Below are positions 6,069 through 6,401 of a stretch of DNA of 6,401 nt, one piece after another. The stretch spans positions 1 to 6,401 of the forward strand of contig JACDDZ010000100.1 of the NCBI GenBank assembly GCA_013816695.1. The letters run 5' to 3'. The position numbers were made by a program, and so were the translations under genes. Position 1 is the stretch's first letter; each line of letters starts with the position of its first letter. The DNA comes from Gemmatimonadaceae bacterium. Its GTDB lineage: Bacteria; Gemmatimonadota; Gemmatimonadetes; Gemmatimonadales; Gemmatimonadaceae. Below the pieces are notes generated by a model. That model searched no databases. It was not told where the DNA came from and saw only the letters and a list, made by a program, of their open reading frames with translations.

Positions 6069-6401
6069 ATGACACCAGCACACTGCATGTATAGATCATT
6101 TGCACTCGCTGCATGCTCGCTTTTCCTGGCCACAGCATCAGGTGGAGCGCAGGCCAGCGAGTCCATTCCGTCCGCGTTTTCCACGTTAAGCACTGTGAGT
6201 GGAGATTCAGCGGACCGGCTCCGTCTCGGCCAGCTGGATGCGAGAGGAGAAAGCGCGAACTATCTCCTTCGTTCTACTTCCATGCTTTTGCGGGATCCAA
6301 GAGTGCAGGCGGGCCGCTCTTTCAATTGGGTGCTGCCGCTCGTTTCGATGGTCACAAACTCGAGCCTGCCTGCTGGAGAGAACATGGGAGCGCTGTGGGC
6401 G
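6069..6401 (+). CDS. Second Wzi-like outer-membrane protein, 3' end beyond the window
   Basis: An open reading frame of 111 codons with no stop, running off the window end. It begins with a signal peptide: MYRSFALAACSLFLATASGG then AQA, cleavage likely after Ala29 when counted from ATG 6069. The mature N-terminus contains DRLRLGQLDARGESANYLLR and LLRDPRVQ, then SFNWVLPLVSMVTNSSLPAG and ENMGALWA. The last part matches the Wzi-like protein on the other strand: LPLEGEIILNSAFPF...SVWAG there against LPLVSMVTNSSLPAG...GALWA here, and WTIRGFS there against NYLLRSTS here. I therefore call it a diverged paralog with the same fold, probably an outer-membrane barrel tied to surface polysaccharide. ATG 6069 is the earliest start after the in-frame stop TAG at 6021-6023; ATG 6087 would give a shorter, equally good signal peptide. 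Neither has a clear ribosome-binding site. The barrel itself lies outside the window, so the call rests on the N-terminus only. Confidence 0.6.
   Translation, partial: MTPAHCMYRSFALAACSLFLATASGGAQASESIPSAFSTLSTVSGDSADRLRLGQLDARGESANYLLRSTSMLLRDPRVQAGRSFNWVLPLVSMVTNSSLPAGENMGALWA

Noticed and set aside
6088..6096. TGTATAGAT resembling a -10 promoter element
   Set aside because: It is inside the signal-peptide coding region of the 6069 gene with no -35 partner at 16-18 bp. Starting transcription there would remove the signal peptide.
5989..6118. Nine-base direct repeat TGCATGCTC at 5989-5997 and 6110-6118
   Set aside because: The second copy is inside coding sequence, the unit is short and contains a simple palindrome. 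Nothing ties the two copies to a regulator or a mobile element.
6087..6125. Possible lipoprotein lipobox (LAAC) in the second Wzi-like protein
   Set aside because: The Cys sits in the middle of the hydrophobic stretch, which continues with SLFLATAS afterwards. An ordinary signal-peptidase I site (AQA) follows at the right distance.

Overview
The window is part of a surface-polysaccharide (O-antigen or capsule/exopolysaccharide) locus from a Gram-negative bacterium. Base composition looks moderately GC-rich, estimated by eye at high-50s percent. The diderm assignment rests on an outer-membrane beta-barrel protein of the Wzi family that has a signal peptide and ends in aromatic Phe, plus the start of a second such protein. 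The signal peptides and the doubling of Wzi-like proteins would suit Gemmatimonadota or a similar phylum, but that is only a guess. I see no tRNA, rRNA, CRISPR array, transposase or integrase gene.

Layout. (1) Positions 1-4284 hold four co-directional, tightly packed plus-strand genes: a multi-membrane-span Wzy/WaaL-type polymerase or ligase (probably missing its N-terminus at the window edge), an RmlD-like nucleotide-sugar reductase, a CapE/FnlA-type UDP-GlcNAc 4,6-dehydratase, and a Wzz-type chain-length regulator without a kinase domain. Gaps are -4, 6 and about 10 bp, so they are probably one transcript. (2) After only 24 bp a minus-strand gene converges on them; it encodes a complete Wzi-like outer-membrane protein (4309-5964). 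(3) A gap of about 100 bp between divergent genes contains two short dyad-symmetric elements. (4) A plus-strand gene starting at 6069 runs off the window end. Its visible 111 codons give a signal peptide and the N-terminal part of a second, diverged Wzi-like protein.

How they fit together (inference). The dehydratase and reductase would make a UDP-linked 6-deoxy-HexNAc of the L series (FucNAc/QuiNAc/RhaNAc type). Repeat units containing it would be polymerised or ligated by the Wzy/WaaL-type protein in the inner membrane. Wzz would set chain length, and the Wzi-like barrels would act at the outer membrane in surface attachment or assembly. Flippase, glycosyltransferases, Wza exporter, tyrosine kinase and 2-epimerase are not in this window. 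No radically new system is evident. The most unusual points are the divergent pair of Wzi-like paralogs, the pairing of a CapE-type dehydratase with an RmlD-like reductase, and the dyads between the wzi-like genes.
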